NCBI RefSeq assembly: GCF_029961025.1
Contig: NZ_JASBVP010000006.1
Span: forward strand, 276,067-340,066
DNA length: 64,000 nt
DNA from: Mycobacterium sp.
GTDB lineage: Bacteria > Actinomycetota > Actinomycetes > Mycobacteriales > Mycobacteriaceae
Direction of reading: 5' to 3'
Under the pieces are notes generated by a model that was given only the letters and a program-made list of their open reading frames with translations, ran no database searches and was not told the origin of the DNA. This document shows, one piece after another, positions 37,437 to 46,217 of this stretch. Made by a program: the position numbers and the translations under genes. The stretch's first letter is position 1. Every line of letters begins with the position of its first letter.

Positions 37437-38621
37437 CTACCGGTTGCCGCCGAGGCTGGTGGCGGCTCCGGCGGTGTAGGACCGTTTGCCGGTGCCGGCC
37501 AGCTGGCCCCCGGCCACGATGAGGTATTCCTCGCGGATGGGCCGGCCGGCGAACCAGTCTTCGAGGATTTCCCTGGTGCCCGCGGCGTAGCGCGCCTGGG
37601 CGGACAGCGTGGTGCCCGAGACATGGGGAGTCATGGCGTTGTACGGCATGCGGCGCCACGGGTGCTCGGCCGGCGGGGGCTGGGGGTACCAGACGTCGCC
37701 GGCATAGCCCGCGAGCTGACCGCTGTTCAGTGCGGCCACGACCGCGTCGCGCACGCAGATTTCGGCGCGGGCGGTATTGACGATGTAGGAACCACGCCGC
37801 ATCGAGGCCAGCAGCTTCTCGTCGAACAGGTGATAGGTCTGCGGGTGCAGCGGGGCGTGGATGGAGACCACGTCGACCGCACGCACCAGCGACTGCACCT
37901 CGGGGTGGTAGGTGACGCCCAGTTGCCGCTCGACCTCGGCCGGCAGCCGGTGTGTGTCGGTGTAGTGCAGGTTGACATCGAAGGGCGCCAGCCGGCGCAG
38001 CACGGCTTGCCCGATGCGCCCGGCGGCGAGCACCCCCACATCCATGCCCTCCAGGTCGTAGGCGCGCGCAGCACAGTCCGCGATGTTCCAGCCGCCCTGC
38101 GCCGCCCATTGATGCGACGGGATGAAGTTGCGCACCAGCGCAAGGATCTGCATGACCGCATGCTCGGCGACGCTGATGCTGTTGCTGTAGGTGATCTCGG
38201 CGACCGTAATGCCCCGGGTGATCGCGGCGTCGAGATCCACGTGATCCGAGCCGATCCCCGCGGTGATGGCCAGTTTGAGCTTAGCGGCTTTTGCAATCCG
38301 CTCAGCAGTCAAATACGCGGGCCAAAACGGCTGGGAGATAACGACATCAGCGTCGGGCAGGTGCCGTTCGAACTCGGAGTCCGGGCCGTCTTTGTCGGCG
38401 GTCACCACCAGCTGATGGCCGGCATCCTCAAGGAATTTCCGCAGACCCAGCGCACCGGAGACGCAGCCCACCAGCTCACCGGGAGTGAAATCGATCCGCG
38501 ACGGGCTCGGCAGACTCTGACCCCCAGGGTAGCCGCGGACCGCGGGAATGCTGTCACGGGCATACACCGGCGGATAGCCGGAAACCGGATCCGGATACAA
38601 CACCAGCACGATCTTGGCCAT
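37437..38621 (-). CDS. fdh: NAD-dependent formate dehydrogenase
   Basis: A 394-residue D-2-hydroxyacid-dehydrogenase-family enzyme that oxidises formate to CO2 with NAD. It is very like the well-known Mycobacterium/Pseudomonas 400-residue FDH: SQPFWPAYLTAERIA, LAITAGIGSDHVDLD, TYSNSISVAEH and GMDVGVLAAGRIGQAVL for NAD. The catalytic Arg is in NTARAE and His in MTPHVSG. The C-terminus (EEYLIVAGGQLAGTG) also matches. The ATG at 38621 has GGAGGACGTC just upstream. It may supply NADH from formate under low oxygen. I do not recall such an enzyme in H37Rv. Confidence 0.94.
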   Translation of the reverse strand: MAKIVLVLYPDPVSGYPPVYARDSIPAVRGYPGGQSLPSPSRIDFTPGELVGCVSGALGLRKFLEDAGHQLVVTADKDGPDSEFERHLPDADVVISQPFWPAYLTAERIAKAAKLKLAITAGIGSDHVDLDAAITRGITVAEITYSNSISVAEHAVMQILALVRNFIPSHQWAAQGGWNIADCAARAYDLEGMDVGVLAAGRIGQAVLRRLAPFDVNLHYTDTHRLPAEVERQLGVTYHPEVQSLVRAVDVVSIHAPLHPQTYHLFDEKLLASMRRGSYIVNTARAEICVRDAVVAALNSGQLAGYAGDVWYPQPPPAEHPWRRMPYNAMTPHVSGTTLSAQARYAAGTREILEDWFAGRPIREEYLIVAGGQLAGTGKRSYTAGAATSLGGNR

Positions 38622-38943
38622 GACGTCCTCCTTCGACGATGAGCGGACCAGGTAGCCGGGCCGGTTCGCATCACGGTCTGGGCGGGCAGCACTGCCAGCC
38701 GTCGAGTAGCTGTCCGAGAGAGACTATCCGGTGCCTCCTGGCGGTTCGGTGGTGACCCGCTTGGCGCATCAGCTCTTCGTGTCTTCTTGACGGAGAACCG
38801 CATGCGGATCAGCCACGCCCGGGCAATGATGAAACCATGAGACTTCCGCTGGTCGCGGCTGGAGTCATCGCCGTGATCGCCTTCGCGGTGCCGGTGCAGG
38901 CCGATCCCGCCGGTGACGACGCGAGATTTCTCGCGGCACTAAA

Positions 38944-40930
38944 CCGAAGTTGCGGCGGTTTGGGTGGGTGGATTCGTGGCTGACGTGGGTTTTTGCTGGT
39001 GGTGTGGGGTCGTGGTTCTGGCTACGCGGCGGTCAGCGGGATGGGGGTGCCGATAAGGTCGAAGGCGCGGCGTTGGTCGGGGGTGGGTTCGGCCAGTGTG
39101 GGTACCGTGGCGTTGGTGCCGTGGTAGTGAATGTCGTTGCGGGTCAGGGTCGCTAGGTGATCGAGCAGGCCGCGGAAGCTGCGCAGCGGGTTACCGTCTG
39201 GGTCGTGCTGGGTCGAGGCTTTGGCCTGGGCCTGTGGTGAGCGTTGTGCGGGCGCGACGGGGTTGTCGCGGGCGGGTGGGTGTTCGTCGGTGAAGGTCAG
39301 CGACGCCCAGGCTTTACGCAGGTGCCAGACCAGGTAGCAGGCCAGCAGGCAGATCAGCACGTGGGCGCGGACACGCTTATCGAGGCGGTGATGGATGGGC
39401 CGCAGATCCAGATCATCGGCCTTGATGCTGCGGAAGTCGCGCTCGACGTGGGCGAGGTTTTTGTAGCTTTCCACCACGGCTGCTGGGGTGAGGGTATCGG
39501 CGTCGACGCTGGTGCGCAGCACGTAGATGCCATCGAGGCTGGCCTCGGCATCGATGCCGGCCTGGTCACGCTGGTAGGTGAAGCTGGTGTCGGTGATGGT
39601 GCGGTGAAAATGCTTGCCCACGTTGTGTTTGACGATGATCCGCCCAACGGCTTCACCGATCTTGCCTGCCCCCTTGAGGGTGCCGCGGGCCACCCGCTCG
39701 GCGATGGCGGCCAGGTCGGCCTCGGTGGCGGCTAGCAGCGCGGCGCGTTTGCGGGCCCGCTCGGCGGCCAGGGCGGGGTTGCGGCAGGCGATCAACCGTT
39801 CCCCGGGGTAGTCGGGGTGGGCGATCTCGGCGAGATCTTGGGTGTCGAACAGGCTCATCTGCAGCGGTCCCTTGTCGGCGGCCAGGGTGGCGATCTGGGG
39901 TGCACGCAGGGCGGTGATCCACCCGAAACCGGTTCCCGCATCGGTGTTAAGCTCTCTCAGTGCGCTGATGCGTGCACTGGTGATCATGCCGCGATCCCCC
40001 ACCAGCACCAGCCGGGTCAACCCGAACGTGTCGCGCAGCACCTCGACGATGTCGGTGAACGCGACCGGGTCGGCGGTATCTCCGGAAAACACCCGCACCG
40101 CCACGGGGCGTCCGGCCGGGTCGGTGAGCACCCCGTAGTTGATCTGCGGCAGGCCCTTTTTGCCGTCGCGGGAATAGCCATGGGCGGCCAGCTCACAGCA
40201 CCGCCCGGTCACCCATGAGCTGGTCAGATCGAACAACGCCATCCGTGACGGGTTCGCCGCTGGCCCAAGGTGTTTAGCGGCCAGCTTCTTCTCGATCGCG
40301 TCCTGACGATTCGCCAGCCAGTCCATCGCGGCATACACCTCATCGGTGGAGGCGCCAGCCACGTCCAGGTCGGGCCCCAAGGTGGTATCGGCCCACCGCG
40401 ACAACGTTGACAGCTTGGACGCCGGACGGATCACCCGCGAAATAACCAACCCCAGCACCAGATCGCGGGATCGACACGCCGGACCCAGGAGCGCCGGAAA
40501 CCCCAGCCGACGCGCCATCGCCGCCACTGCGGCCACATGCCCGTGCGGCAGCGAGCGGGTGATGGTGCAGGCCGACTGGGCAGGCACCATCACCTGTCCC
40601 TTCAGCGTCGCCTCGATCGCGGCGATCACCTCCGCGGGCAACTTGGACAGGTTGGCCAGGGTCTCGTGGCGGACCTTCGTCCCGTCGCGGTAGGTGCGAC
40701 GCACCAGCACCGACTCATAGCGGTGCACGTTGCCGGCCTTGTCCACATATTTGCTCGGAGTCCGGGCTACGTGCATCCGCACAGGTTTGACCATAACTGA
40801 ATATTACAAGGCGAACTCGTCAATCAATAGCATCAACACACCATATTCACTGGCTACACCTTCGGCAGACCAACCCGCACAGACCCCAGCTCAACCCCCA
40901 AATTGCCTAACTGACCCGCCGCAACTTCGG
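38944..40930. mobile_element. IS1634-family insertion sequence, complete
   Basis: The 1,987-bp element is bounded by 15-bp perfect inverted repeats (CCGAAGTTGCGGCGG and its complement) and flanked by a 6-bp direct repeat ACTAAA (38938-38943 and 40931-40936). One transposase gene fills it. The intact ends and exact target duplication indicate a recent insertion. Confidence 0.93.
39022..40794 (-). CDS. IS1634-family transposase
   Basis: A 590-residue DDE transposase of the IS1634 (IS4-like) group. The catalytic acids lie in ALFDLTSSWVTG (first Asp), LVLVGDRGMITS (second Asp) and YKNLAHVERDFRSIKADDLDLRPIHH (Glu, in the Y-(2)-R-(3)-E/DR context of the family). The long insertion between the second Asp and the Glu is typical. 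The start ATG at 40794 lies about 140 bp inside the right end. The frame is intact, so the element could still be active. Confidence 0.93.
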   Translation of the reverse strand: MVKPVRMHVARTPSKYVDKAGNVHRYESVLVRRTYRDGTKVRHETLANLSKLPAEVIAAIEATLKGQVMVPAQSACTITRSLPHGHVAAVAAMARRLGFPALLGPACRSRDLVLGLVISRVIRPASKLSTLSRWADTTLGPDLDVAGASTDEVYAAMDWLANRQDAIEKKLAAKHLGPAANPSRMALFDLTSSWVTGRCCELAAHGYSRDGKKGLPQINYGVLTDPAGRPVAVRVFSGDTADPVAFTDIVEVLRDTFGLTRLVLVGDRGMITSARISALRELNTDAGTGFGWITALRAPQIATLAADKGPLQMSLFDTQDLAEIAHPDYPGERLIACRNPALAAERARKRAALLAATEADLAAIAERVARGTLKGAGKIGEAVGRIIVKHNVGKHFHRTITDTSFTYQRDQAGIDAEASLDGIYVLRTSVDADTLTPAAVVESYKNLAHVERDFRSIKADDLDLRPIHHRLDKRVRAHVLICLLACYLVWHLRKAWASLTFTDEHPPARDNPVAPAQRSPQAQAKASTQHDPDGNPLRSFRGLLDHLATLTRNDIHYHGTNATVPTLAEPTPDQRRAFDLIGTPIPLTAA

Positions 40931-41219
40931 ACTAAAAGACGCCGGGATCACCTACAGCAACGCAACCAAAGTGGTAGCGGCCGGAAAAGCGGTGTGCATG
41001 GAGATGGACAACGGCACGTCGGCCCCGGATGTTGTCAAGCAGCTCACAGAAGCCAACCCGGGATTCATGGTGCACAACGCCGAAAGGTTCGTCGGCATCG
41101 CAGCCAGTGTTTACTGCCCTCAACACATCGCCACCAGCAGCGGTGGGGGCGGCTGACCCCGGCGCCCGTCTCGGACCCCCACACCACGGTGCGCATCCGA
41201 TGTACAGTCTGATAAATCG

Positions 41220-41277
41220 GCTAACTACCGCCTTTGACCTGCGTAAACACTGGTGCGCCGTACTGGGATTGAACCAG
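41220..41277. other. attL of the integrative element
   Basis: Carries 27 nt of displaced tRNA-Val 3' sequence (TACTGGGATTGAACCAG on the plus strand) plus 31 nt beyond. It differs from attR at three positions. No tRNA 5' half is adjacent, so this is the junction copy, not a gene. Confidence 0.88.
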
Positions 41278-41394
41278 TCCAATCGGTTTGCTGGATTTTA
41301 CTTGTTGACCAGCGCCGACGTTGAATTGCCTGCGCTTACAACGGACAGTACAACAGGAAGCACGCGGCGGCAAGCGGAAGCAAGTGTGCTATGG

Positions 41395-41421
41395 TCAGGT
41401 CATGTTCAGGTCATGACCTGA
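41395..41421. promoter_or_regulatory. left arm-type sites / integrase operator
   Basis: TCAGGTCAT occurs at 41395 and 41406 (11-bp spacing), and an inverted copy overlaps at 41413, creating the 16-bp perfect palindrome TCAGGTCATGACCTGA. The cluster ends 27 bp before the integrase ATG. It may bind Int or Xis and also regulate int. Confidence 0.65.
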
Positions 41422-41448
41422 GAAGCCAAGAGGACTGGGAATCACACA

Positions 41449-42588
41449 ATGACGCGGGGAGCGGGTCGCAGGAACCGCACTTCCGGCACGTTCGGATCGG
41501 TCGATAAGCTCGCCACCGGCTACCGCGCCCGCTACTACGGGCCGGACGGCCGCCGCCACAAAGCGCCCACCCTGTTTCTCACCAAGGCTGAGGCCCGCGC
41601 CTGGCTGGCGCTCAAGCAGGCCGAGATCGTGCGCAACGCATGGACACCACCGGAGGCCGAGCGACCGGCCGAGCCGAAGCTGACGTTCGCCGAGTACGCC
41701 GAAACCTGGCTGTCCCAGCGCGACCTGAAGGAGCGCACCCGCGAGCACTACCGCAAGCTGCTCGACCACCACTTGCTGCCCGCATTCGGTGGCATGCCGC
41801 TGGCGTCCATCACGGTCGAGGACGTGCGCGGCTGGCACGCGGCGATGAGCCACCGCAAGACCCCTACCCTGCGCGCGCACTGCTACGGGTTAATTCGGAC
41901 GATTCTGGGCACCGCGACCAGCGACGGCAAGATCGCTCTCAATCCGTGCGTGATCCGCGGCGCGGGCACCGCCAAACGGGTCCACCGCATCCGGCCCGCC
42001 ACGCTCGGCGAGCTGGAGATCATCACCAATGCGATGCCCGACGAGTACAAGCTGATGGTGCTGCTCGGCGCGTGGTGCGCGTTGCGTTTCGGGGAACTCG
42101 CCGAGCTGCGCCGCATGGACATCGACCTGTCCGATGAAGTGATCCGGGTGCGTCGCGCCGTGGTGCGTGTCCACGGCGGCCAATTCCAGGTCACCACACC
42201 GAAATCCGGCGCCAGTGTCCGTGATGTGGCGGTCCCGCCGCACTTGCTGCCCGCCATCGAGGAACATCTCGCCAGACACGTTGGCGGCGCGCGTGATTCA
42301 CTGCTGTTCCCGGCTAAGAGTGGACGCCACCTAGCGCCCGCCACCTTGAACCGGCACTTCTACAAAGCGCGTGACGCGGCCAACCGGCCCGACCTTCGCT
42401 TTCACGATCTGCGGCATTCCGGCGCGGTGCTGGCCGCGGCCACTGGGGCGAGCTTGGCCGAGTTGATGAGCCGTTTGGGTCACAGCACTCCGCAGGCCGC
42501 GATGCGCTACCAGCACGCCGCGCAAGGCCGGGACCGTGAAATCGCCGCACTGCTAAGCAAACTCGCCGAGAACCGGGCGAGACCCTAA
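41449..42588 (+). CDS. phiRv2-type tyrosine integrase
   Basis: A 379-residue phage integrase, closely related to the phiRv2 integrase Rv2659c. An N-terminal arm-binding domain (FGSVDKLATGYRARYYGPDG) precedes the SAM-like core-binding domain (about 78-165). The catalytic set is complete: Arg213 in ALRFGEL, Lys252, His319 and Arg322 in HDLRHSG, His345 in LGHS, and Tyr354 in MRYQHA. It lies 171 bp inside attL and is the first gene of the plus-strand operon. Its stop overlaps the next start (TAATG). It probably recombines the tRNA-Val site. Confidence 0.95.
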   Translation: MTRGAGRRNRTSGTFGSVDKLATGYRARYYGPDGRRHKAPTLFLTKAEARAWLALKQAEIVRNAWTPPEAERPAEPKLTFAEYAETWLSQRDLKERTREHYRKLLDHHLLPAFGGMPLASITVEDVRGWHAAMSHRKTPTLRAHCYGLIRTILGTATSDGKIALNPCVIRGAGTAKRVHRIRPATLGELEIITNAMPDEYKLMVLLGAWCALRFGELAELRRMDIDLSDEVIRVRRAVVRVHGGQFQVTTPKSGASVRDVAVPPHLLPAIEEHLARHVGGARDSLLFPAKSGRHLAPATLNRHFYKARDAANRPDLRFHDLRHSGAVLAAATGASLAELMSRLGHSTPQAAMRYQHAAQGRDREIAALLSKLAENRARP

Positions 42589-43223
42589 TGAGCGCAGACG
42601 AGTTAGAGTACGTTCATCAGCGCATCATGCGCGCGGTCGAGGAGCACCTGGGCGGCCCAGTCGAGGAACACGTGGGCGGCCCGAGTATTCAGCCACCGGA
42701 TGATTCGTACAGCCACTACCTGTCGCCGCGATTGCTGGACTGGTGGGAGAACGCCGGGCGTCGCATGCCGCCGACGCTGCTCGTAGTGTGCGGGATCGAC
42801 GGCTGCGGCTCCCGGCTGGCCGACGTGCACACCGACGCCGCCGACCCCGAGCTGGTTGTCGTGAAACTGTGGCAGCGGCTTCCCGACCGGGTAGTACCAG
42901 CCGCGCCACCGGCCGCACTGCTCGACAAGCTAGGACAAGCCGCCGAGAAGATCACCGACGCCACCGGGCGCACCCTCGCCGATATGCTGCGCGCCCGCCA
43001 GGCCGACTACGACGCGCGGACGCTACGGCGCCTTGGCGCCCGTCGGGTCGCCAAGCGCTACACCGCCCCCGAGCTGCTGGTGCCGCTAGAAGTGGCGGCC
43101 GTGGCTGTTTGTCCTGTCCACTGGCAGGTCAGTCTCGATCCGGCCGTGCTGCGGGCCGAGCTCGCCCGCACGCGACACGCCGTGAGACGGCGCATCATGG
43201 CATCCAACGCCGCGATGGGCTAG
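42588..43223 (+). CDS. hypothetical protein, integrase-coupled
   Basis: A 211-residue protein of unknown function. The start overlaps the integrase stop by one base, so it is translationally coupled. The N-terminus has an internal duplication (EEHLGGP, EEHVGGP). There is a possible zinc site from VCGIDGCGS (near residue 68) and AVCPVHW (near 180). The middle is helical (LDKLGQAAEKITDATGRTLADML). No signal or membrane segment is seen. About 98 bp separate it from xis. Confidence 0.7.
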   Translation: MSADELEYVHQRIMRAVEEHLGGPVEEHVGGPSIQPPDDSYSHYLSPRLLDWWENAGRRMPPTLLVVCGIDGCGSRLADVHTDAADPELVVVKLWQRLPDRVVPAAPPAALLDKLGQAAEKITDATGRTLADMLRARQADYDARTLRRLGARRVAKRYTAPELLVPLEVAAVAVCPVHWQVSLDPAVLRAELARTRHAVRRRIMASNAAMG

Positions 43224-43321
43224 CCTTAGGTTCAGACCTCGCGGTGCGCGAAACCCGGCGGTTATTCGTCGGGACACCGGCTTAGGCAACCGGAAACCCT
43301 TGATATGCAAGGAGTTTCCGC

Positions 43322-43528
43322 ATGCCCGCGAAAACCGCGTCTGCTGTCGTTCCTCCCCGCCGGTGGGCCACCCCGCAAGAAGCCGCCGACTATCTCGGGG
43401 TAAGCGCCCGCACGATCCGCCAGATGGGTGCCGACGGTCGAATCCGCTTGTACCGCAACGGCAAGCGAATCGTCCGAGTTGACTTGAACGAGCTGGACGT
43501 CGCCATGACCGCCGGCGGTGCCAAATGA
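43322..43528 (+). CDS. excisionase-like MerR/Xis HTH protein
   Basis: A 68-residue recombination directionality factor of the winged-helix Xis type. The diagnostic sequence is RWATPQEAADYLGVSARTIRQM followed by GRIRLYRNGKRIVRVDLNELD. An AGGAG site is 7 nt upstream of the ATG. Its stop overlaps the next ATG (ATGA). It would bend the att arm and steer the integrase to excision; the repeated arm sites at both ends are candidate targets. Confidence 0.88.
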   Translation: MPAKTASAVVPPRRWATPQEAADYLGVSARTIRQMGADGRIRLYRNGKRIVRVDLNELDVAMTAGGAK

Positions 43529-43737
43529 ACGGCGAAGGCCGGGCGCTGCCGCCCGGCCCTCGATTAACCGCTGAAGGACTCGCCCAGTGTAGCACCGCGC
43601 CGACCTGCCGTGAGTGCGGCGCGCCGCTGCGCTCACCCACCACCTTGCGTCGGCGCATGTGCCGGTCGTGCTGGCGGGTCGGCCGGCGCGTCGGACTGCT
43701 CGACCCGACCAGGCGACAGGTCGGTGACGGCCGATGA
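43525..43737 (+). CDS. small zinc-ribbon protein
   Basis: A 70-residue basic protein with two CxxC pairs, CREC (near residue 28) and CRSC (near 46), forming a likely zinc ribbon. It overlaps xis by 4 bp and the next gene by 4 bp, within a tightly packed operon. Similar small Cys-rich proteins sit in the early regions of mycobacterial phages; their function is not known. Confidence 0.72.
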   Translation: MNGEGRALPPGPRLTAEGLAQCSTAPTCRECGAPLRSPTTLRRRMCRSCWRVGRRVGLLDPTRRQVGDGR

Positions 43738-44072
43738 CCGCGACATGTCCCGAAAGCCGGCAAGTCTCATGGTGGTCGGTCCACACGTTCATCGAATCTA
43801 TACTCTCCCAAGCGAATTGCGGCGGGCCGCTTCCGTTGGCGGGCACGCCAGGCTGGTGCGCGCTGGCCGACGGCGATCCCCGGAAACTTTTGGCGCTGGC
43901 CGTCGCCGGCGAGCACCACGTGCTGCGGATGGAGACCGCGCAGGAAGCGCTCGCCGAAGCATCGAAAGACATTGCAGCGGCAGCGGATTGGCCGGCGATA
44001 GCCGCCGAGATCACACAGCGCCGCACCGCCGAGGCGGCCGGTACACGAATCCCACGAAAGGCCTCGAAATGA
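43734..44072 (+). CDS. DUF2742-like protein (phiRv1/phiRv2 type)
   Basis: A 112-residue protein resembling the DUF2742 proteins of the phiRv elements. The conserved part is QVSWWSVHTFIESIL and AGTPGWCALADGDPRKLLALA, followed by a helical tail. Its start and stop both overlap neighbours by 4 bp. The function is unknown; consistent position next to xis and the DUF3631 gene suggests a role in element replication or control. Confidence 0.78.
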   Translation: MTATCPESRQVSWWSVHTFIESILSQANCGGPLPLAGTPGWCALADGDPRKLLALAVAGEHHVLRMETAQEALAEASKDIAAAADWPAIAAEITQRRTAEAAGTRIPRKASK

Positions 44073-45715
44073 CTACCACTGCTGACGACCGAGCCGACGA
44101 GCTGCGCGACTGGTACGCGGAAGACGAGCCGAACGGCGCGAAGCTGCTGGACGACATCGAATCATTCGCCGCTCGATTCCTGGCGCTTCCAACCGAACAC
44201 CACCTTGTCGCGCTCAGTTTATGGGCTGTTCACACATGGGCGATCGAAGCGTTCTATGTCACACCGAGGCTTGTGCTTGAGTCGCCAGAATGGGGTAGCG
44301 GCAAAACTCGGGTGCTGGAAGTTCTCGAAAAGCTGTGCTACGCGCCACGGCTCATCGTCTCGACATCTCCAGCAGCTTTGTATCGGCGCATCCACGCCGG
44401 GGGTGACCGGCCGCCGACTGTTCTGCAGGATGAGGCCGACGCCGTTTGGAGCCGGGGAGCGACCGGCCAGGCTGAGGAATTACGAGCGCTCTACGACAAC
44501 GGATACCGGCGGGGCGCCACCGTCGACCGCTGCGTCGGCGACGCGAAAAACATGGACGTGCGCGAATTTCGGGTGTTTGCGCCAGCGGCGCTGGCCGGGC
44601 TGGAGGGCAAGATTCCGCGCACGGTCACCAGCCGGGCAATCGTCATGCATATGCGCCGCCGGCTCGCCGACGAACTGCTGGATGACTGGCGTGAACGGGA
44701 TGTTGACATTGAGGCCTGGCCGTTGCGGGCGCGTATCGAGGCATGGGCCGCAGCCACCCTCGACACGCTGGCGAAGGCTCGGCCAGTTATGCCGGCCGGG
44801 GTGCGCGACCGGCGCGCTGAGATATGGGAAGCACTGCTGGCGGTTGCTGACGCCGCCGGCGCCGATTGGCCTGAGCGCGCCCGCGACGCCTGCGAGCATT
44901 TTGAGTGCGACAGCACCGAGGATCGGCTGTCTTTCGGCACGCGGTTGCTTCGAGATGTCCGCGCCGTGTTCGGTGAGCGCGACCGCATGTTTTCGGTTGA
45001 CATCATCGCCGCGCTGACATCCGACGCGGAATCGGAGTGGCTTGACGTGTGGGGCAAGCCCCTCAACGAGCGTCGGCTAGCAAAGGAATTGAAACGCTAC
45101 GGAGTGGCGTCAGACACCATCCGCATCGGAGAAGCACGCGCCAGAGGCTACCGGGTTGACGGCGAAGATGGGCTCGGTCAAGCCTGGGCGCACTGGCTCC
45201 CGCCCGCCCCTAAGCGTGACATGCGTGACAAGCGTGACATCGCAGGTCAGCGCGTCACGGATGAAAATCCGATCCGTGACAAGCGTGACAACGGCACGGA
45301 TGAGCGTGACATCCGTGACACATCCGTGACAACGGAAACACCATCTGACCAGCTGTTTTCCGAAAATGTCACGGATGTCACGGATGTCACGCATAAAAAC
45401 GGAAAAGTTGGTGACGAGCGCTTGGATTACACCCGGCCACCCGAGCCGGACACCACGCCGCTGGGCGGTATCACCGACCGCACCACCGACCACACCGAGC
45501 GTGTCCAGCAAACTACCGAGCGCCTTAACGGAACCCACCAGACAACCGACCGAGAGGAGAGGACTACGGTGCCAACGCCTAGCGCCGCCGAACCAGACGG
45601 CCACGCCGGGAAGCCGGCACGCCGCCTTTGCCCGTGCGGGCGGCCCGCACCCGTCGATCCCGAGAGTGGCCTTTGTCACTGGTGCTCGGCGAAACGGGAG
45701 GCGGCCGCCCGATGA
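44069..45715 (+). CDS. DUF3631-type ATPase, candidate replication protein
   Basis: A 548-residue protein like Rv1582c/Rv2655c of phiRv1/phiRv2. A P-loop-like ESPEWGSGKT is at residues 71-80 and a Walker B-like DEAD at 121-124, then the DUF3631 domain to about residue 370. The region from about 380 to 445 is low complexity: repeated RD(x)K/RD and VTDVTDVT, produced by CGTGACA iterations in the DNA. A CPCG and CHWC zinc site ends the protein. Its start overlaps the preceding stop (ATGA). It is the most likely helicase or primase-associated protein of the element. Confidence 0.82.
   Translation: MTTTADDRADELRDWYAEDEPNGAKLLDDIESFAARFLALPTEHHLVALSLWAVHTWAIEAFYVTPRLVLESPEWGSGKTRVLEVLEKLCYAPRLIVSTSPAALYRRIHAGGDRPPTVLQDEADAVWSRGATGQAEELRALYDNGYRRGATVDRCVGDAKNMDVREFRVFAPAALAGLEGKIPRTVTSRAIVMHMRRRLADELLDDWRERDVDIEAWPLRARIEAWAAATLDTLAKARPVMPAGVRDRRAEIWEALLAVADAAGADWPERARDACEHFECDSTEDRLSFGTRLLRDVRAVFGERDRMFSVDIIAALTSDAESEWLDVWGKPLNERRLAKELKRYGVASDTIRIGEARARGYRVDGEDGLGQAWAHWLPPAPKRDMRDKRDIAGQRVTDENPIRDKRDNGTDERDIRDTSVTTETPSDQLFSENVTDVTDVTHKNGKVGDERLDYTRPPEPDTTPLGGITDRTTDHTERVQQTTERLNGTHQTTDREERTTVPTPSAAEPDGHAGKPARRLCPCGRPAPVDPESGLCHWCSAKREAAAR
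45215..45391. repeat. iteron-like CGTGACA array inside the ATPase gene
   Basis: Eight CGTGACA copies (45215, 45224, 45233, 45275, 45284, 45305, 45314, 45325) are followed by three inverted TGTCACG copies (45367, 45376, 45385). Most neighbours are exactly 9 bp apart. Opposed arrays of one heptamer inside a replication-type gene look like origin iterons. Confidence 0.8.
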
Positions 45716-46053
45716 CCGACCTCGACGCGACGCTGCTGATCGACGATCACCGTTCCGCACATTTGTGCGATGTTGGACTGCCGGGTTGCCTCGCCGTGAC
45801 GGCGGTCGGCTCAGACGGGGACACGGTGCTGCTGGTGGCCGACGCCGAGCTAATCGGTGACCCGGACGCGACCGTCGATCCCCACTGCGCCGACGCCCGA
45901 CACGACCAAACCGGCCCGCTGCCGCCCGCGTGGCGGTCCCGTATCTGGTCAACCCCGCTTCGCTGTGGAAGGCGCACGGCATCCGGTGGTCGCTGCCGGA
46001 TCCCGGTGCGCTGTCCCGGCCAGGCGTGCGGCTGGCATCGGAGGGCACCGTGA
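45712..46053 (+). CDS. small Cys/His phage-type protein
   Basis: A 113-residue protein starting in an ATGA overlap with the ATPase gene. The N-terminal half is acidic (MTDLDATLLIDDHRSAHLCD). The C-terminus has LRCGRRTASGGRCRIPVRCPGQACGWHR, a Cys/His motif common in actinobacteriophage proteins and probably zinc-binding. It ends in a GTGA overlap with the next small gene. Function is unknown. Confidence 0.7.
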   Translation: MTDLDATLLIDDHRSAHLCDVGLPGCLAVTAVGSDGDTVLLVADAELIGDPDATVDPHCADARHDQTGPLPPAWRSRIWSTPLRCGRRTASGGRCRIPVRCPGQACGWHRRAP

Positions 46054-46217
46054 CCGGCCAGCCGTCTCGTCCGAGGCTCACCCCGGCTGTCGCCCGCCTC
46101 GACCCGCCGCGCCGACAATCACGCACCCAACGCATCACCCGGCAGCGCCAGGTTCAAGCGTGGCGGCGTGCCGCCAAAACACCACCACGGGAGGACTCAC
46201 GTCGTGAGACTCGATGA
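46050..46217 (+). CDS. 55-residue very basic protein
   Basis: GTG at 46050 overlaps the previous stop in a GTGA arrangement, which decides the start; the frame is open further upstream as a shadow of the previous gene. The 55-residue product is strikingly rich in Arg and Gln (QSRTQRITRQRQVQAWRRAAK) and could bind nucleic acid. It overlaps the WhiB-like gene by 14 bp. No family is recognised. Confidence 0.55.
   Translation: MTGQPSRPRLTPAVARLDPPRRQSRTQRITRQRQVQAWRRAAKTPPREDSRRETR

Larger units (their letters stand above)
38837..41156 (+). pseudogene. secreted DUF732 protein gene split by an IS element
   Basis: The 5' part (38837-38943) encodes a signal peptide, MRLPLVAAGVIAVIAFAVP cleaved near VQA, then the start of a DUF732 domain. 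The 3' part resumes at 40931-41156 with KDAGITYSNATK and two Cys (AVCMEM, VYCPQH) that form the family disulfide. Removing the element and one copy of its 6-bp duplication gives a perfect 109-codon frame, so a single clean insertion broke an intact gene of 108 residues. DUF732 proteins are small exported mycobacterial proteins of unknown function. Confidence 0.9.

Noticed and set aside
41251..41277. Possible tRNA gene at attL
   Set aside because: Only the 3' 27 nt of tRNA-Val are present and the acceptor base is mutated; it is an att remnant.
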